Source: JAFTYO01 sp045644765 (GTDB lineage: Bacteria; Pseudomonadota; Alphaproteobacteria; RF32; CAG-239). From it: 5,047 bases of DNA. The notes below the pieces were generated by a model. The model was not told where the DNA came from, did no database searches, and was given only the letters and a program-made list of their open reading frames with translations. Location: contig JAZRHM010000011.1 of the NCBI GenBank assembly GCA_045644765.1, positions 1 through 5,047 on the forward strand. The letters run 5' to 3'. Every line of letters starts with the position of its first letter. Position 1 is the stretch's first letter. Both the position numbers and the translations under genes were made by a program. Positions 4,149 through 5,047 of the stretch are shown here, piece after piece.

Positions 4149-4225
4149 GCGCCCTTAGCTCAGCAGGATAGAGCAACAGCCTTCTAAGCTGTGGGTCAGA
4201 CGTTCGAATCGTCTAGGGCGCGCCA
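4149..4225 (+). tRNA. tRNA-Arg (anticodon UCU)
   Basis: A complete 77-nt cloverleaf. The acceptor GCGCCCT/AGGGCGC is fully paired, and the D-stem is GCTC/GAGC. The anticodon stem ACAGC/GCTGT encloses loop CTTCTAA, giving anticodon TCT at 4183-4185, which reads AGA/AGG. The variable loop is GGGTC, and the T-arm is AGACG TTCGAAT CGTCT. The discriminator is G and CCA is encoded. In an AT-rich genome AGA is expected to be a main arginine codon, so this tRNA should matter. A strong hairpin terminator follows six bases downstream. Confidence 0.97.
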
Positions 4226-4230
4226 GTTAG

Positions 4231-4262
4231 AAAAAACTCCCTGTGTTTCAGGGAGTTTTTTT
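4231..4262. terminator. Bidirectional terminator between tRNA-Arg and autotransporter gene
   Basis: A perfect 13-bp stem, AAAAAACTCCCTG (4231-4243) with CAGGGAGTTTTTT (4249-4261), closes a 5-nt loop. It has T tails in both directions (seven T on the plus strand, six on the minus). It ends the plus-strand tRNA-Arg and, read leftward, the minus-strand autotransporter gene whose stop is 15 bases away. Confidence 0.92.
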
Positions 4263-4276
4263 GTTTGAGTTTTTGT

Positions 4277-5047
4277 TTAGAAATCAAAGTTTAAGCCGAG
4301 GTTGATGTTCCAGCCTTCACGGCCGCCGGAGCGACGGGTGATTTCCGCATAGCCTGATTTATCAGCCCAGTTCTTTTCAACTCCAAAGCCATATTCTACA
4401 TATGGTTTGGCGCTCATTTCTTCTAACAAAACGTCATCGGCTCTTACTTCGGCATCATAGATATAATGCTTATAACTTACTTTTACATAACCGTCTAAGT
4501 CTTTACCGATACGGTTACTTACCTTAAGCTCAGGTGCAATCGTTATAACGTTAGAAAACTCGTTTTCCATCTTAACACCTGCTTTGTTGGTATAGTCTTC
4601 GGTATCCATACCGGTATAGGCCACATACAACGCCGGTGTGATTTTCCAGTTGTTATATGTCTTGATATCAACGCCTGTCTTGTTGGCAACGCTTACTACC
4701 TTGGTGTCAAACTTATCTTTACCCCAAGAGGTATTGGCTTCACTTGTTATATATCCACCATTAAGTGTGAAGTTTGAGAACAGATTGTTCTTTCTGAACG
4801 CAGCGCTTACACCAAGATAGCCGCTCTTTTGCTCAATCTTGCTATCGTTATATTTTTGTTTTCCGCCAACATACGCACCATATACTCCGTATGCTGCTTT
4901 AACTCCGTTGTCATAAGTAAACACTTTGCTGTCTACTCCTCCGACAACGCCATATGCTTCAGCATCGATTGTGTTGCTAAAGTTTTCAACTTCTACATCA
5001 TCATCTGAACCAAAGGTCTTAACCCATACGCTCTTGTTGTTATGGAT
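4277..5047 (-). CDS. Autotransporter outer-membrane beta-barrel domain (C-terminal part)
   Basis: The frame stays open from the right window edge for 256 residues to a stop at 4277-4279, so the start and any passenger domain lie outside. The GTG at 4922-4924 is an internal valine, not a start. The visible protein begins IHNNKSVWVKTFGS. The VWVKTFG at 7-13 followed by AYGVVGGVDSKVF (31-43) and GVKAAYGVYGAYVGG (48-62) is the opening of the type Va autotransporter beta-domain (PF03797-like). Alternating aromatic and polar strands follow throughout. Near the end come YVEYGFGVEKNW (216-227), YAEITRR (233-239) and GWNINLGLNFDF ending in phenylalanine (residue 256), the C-terminal signature recognised by the BAM complex. 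No cysteine is present. The role is to anchor a passenger at the outer membrane; what the passenger does cannot be seen. Confidence 0.92.
   Translation of the reverse strand: MHNNKSVWVKTFGSDDDVEVENFSNTIDAEAYGVVGGVDSKVFTYDNGVKAAYGVYGAYVGGKQKYNDSKIEQKSGYLGVSAAFRKNNLFSNFTLNGGYITSEANTSWGKDKFDTKVVSVANKTGVDIKTYNNWKITPALYVAYTGMDTEDYTNKAGVKMENEFSNVITIAPELKVSNRIGKDLDGYVKVSYKHYIYDAEVRADDVLLEEMSAKPYVEYGFGVEKNWADKSGYAEITRRSGGREGWNINLGLNFDF

Noticed and set aside
1..5047. CRISPR array, insertion sequence, transposase or phage genes
   Set aside because: No regularly spaced repeats, terminal inverted repeats with a transposase, or phage-like genes are present on either strand.

Overview
The window is an AT-rich stretch of a Gram-negative chromosome, most likely from an uncultured, host-associated (gut-type) alphaproteobacterium. 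The evidence is an outer-membrane autotransporter beta-barrel, an xseB-ispA pair, strong Shine-Dalgarno sites (AAGGAG type), CCA-encoding tRNA genes and many compact hairpin terminators. The alphaproteobacterial placement is inference from gene style, not from a database search.

Layout, left to right. Positions 1-189 (+) hold the 3' end of an unrecognised CDS, followed by two hairpins (204-231 and 264-291). Positions 299-446 hold a non-coding, GC-richer segment that ends in what looks like the 3' end of a tRNA-Pro gene with no body. The matching T-arm half lies about 100 bp away in the opposite orientation. An intact tRNA-Pro(UGG) follows at 484-560 (-), with its own promoter and a long shared terminator. 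Positions 698-1231 (-) encode a small multi-pass membrane protein with a signal peptide and a CxxC motif; an FNR/FixK-like box lies upstream of its -10. Positions 1371-1748 (-) encode a 125-residue protein of unknown function. Its start is set by a Shine-Dalgarno site, and upstream lies a tandem 7-bp repeat with an 11-bp period. Positions 1850-2985 (-) are the xseB-ispA operon: exonuclease VII small subunit and farnesyl-diphosphate synthase, with a one-base TAATG overlap. A 173-bp divergent intergenic region then leads to a cysteine-free ArsR-family regulator (3159-3419, +) and a flavin reductase-family protein with a lysine-rich tail (3474-4097, +), separated by a stem-loop. A tRNA-Arg(UCU) gene (4149-4225, +) and a convergent autotransporter beta-barrel CDS (4277-5047, -, N-terminus beyond the window) share a bidirectional terminator.

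How the parts relate. IspA makes the C15 isoprenoid precursor for undecaprenyl phosphate and quinones; XseB is part of a DNA-processing nuclease and is only a transcriptional partner. The ArsR regulator and flavin reductase probably form a small redox-related unit. No complete new multi-gene system is visible. The points most worth checking are the rearranged tRNA-Pro remnant, the CxxC membrane protein with its possible oxygen-responsive promoter, and the tandem-repeat operator candidate.
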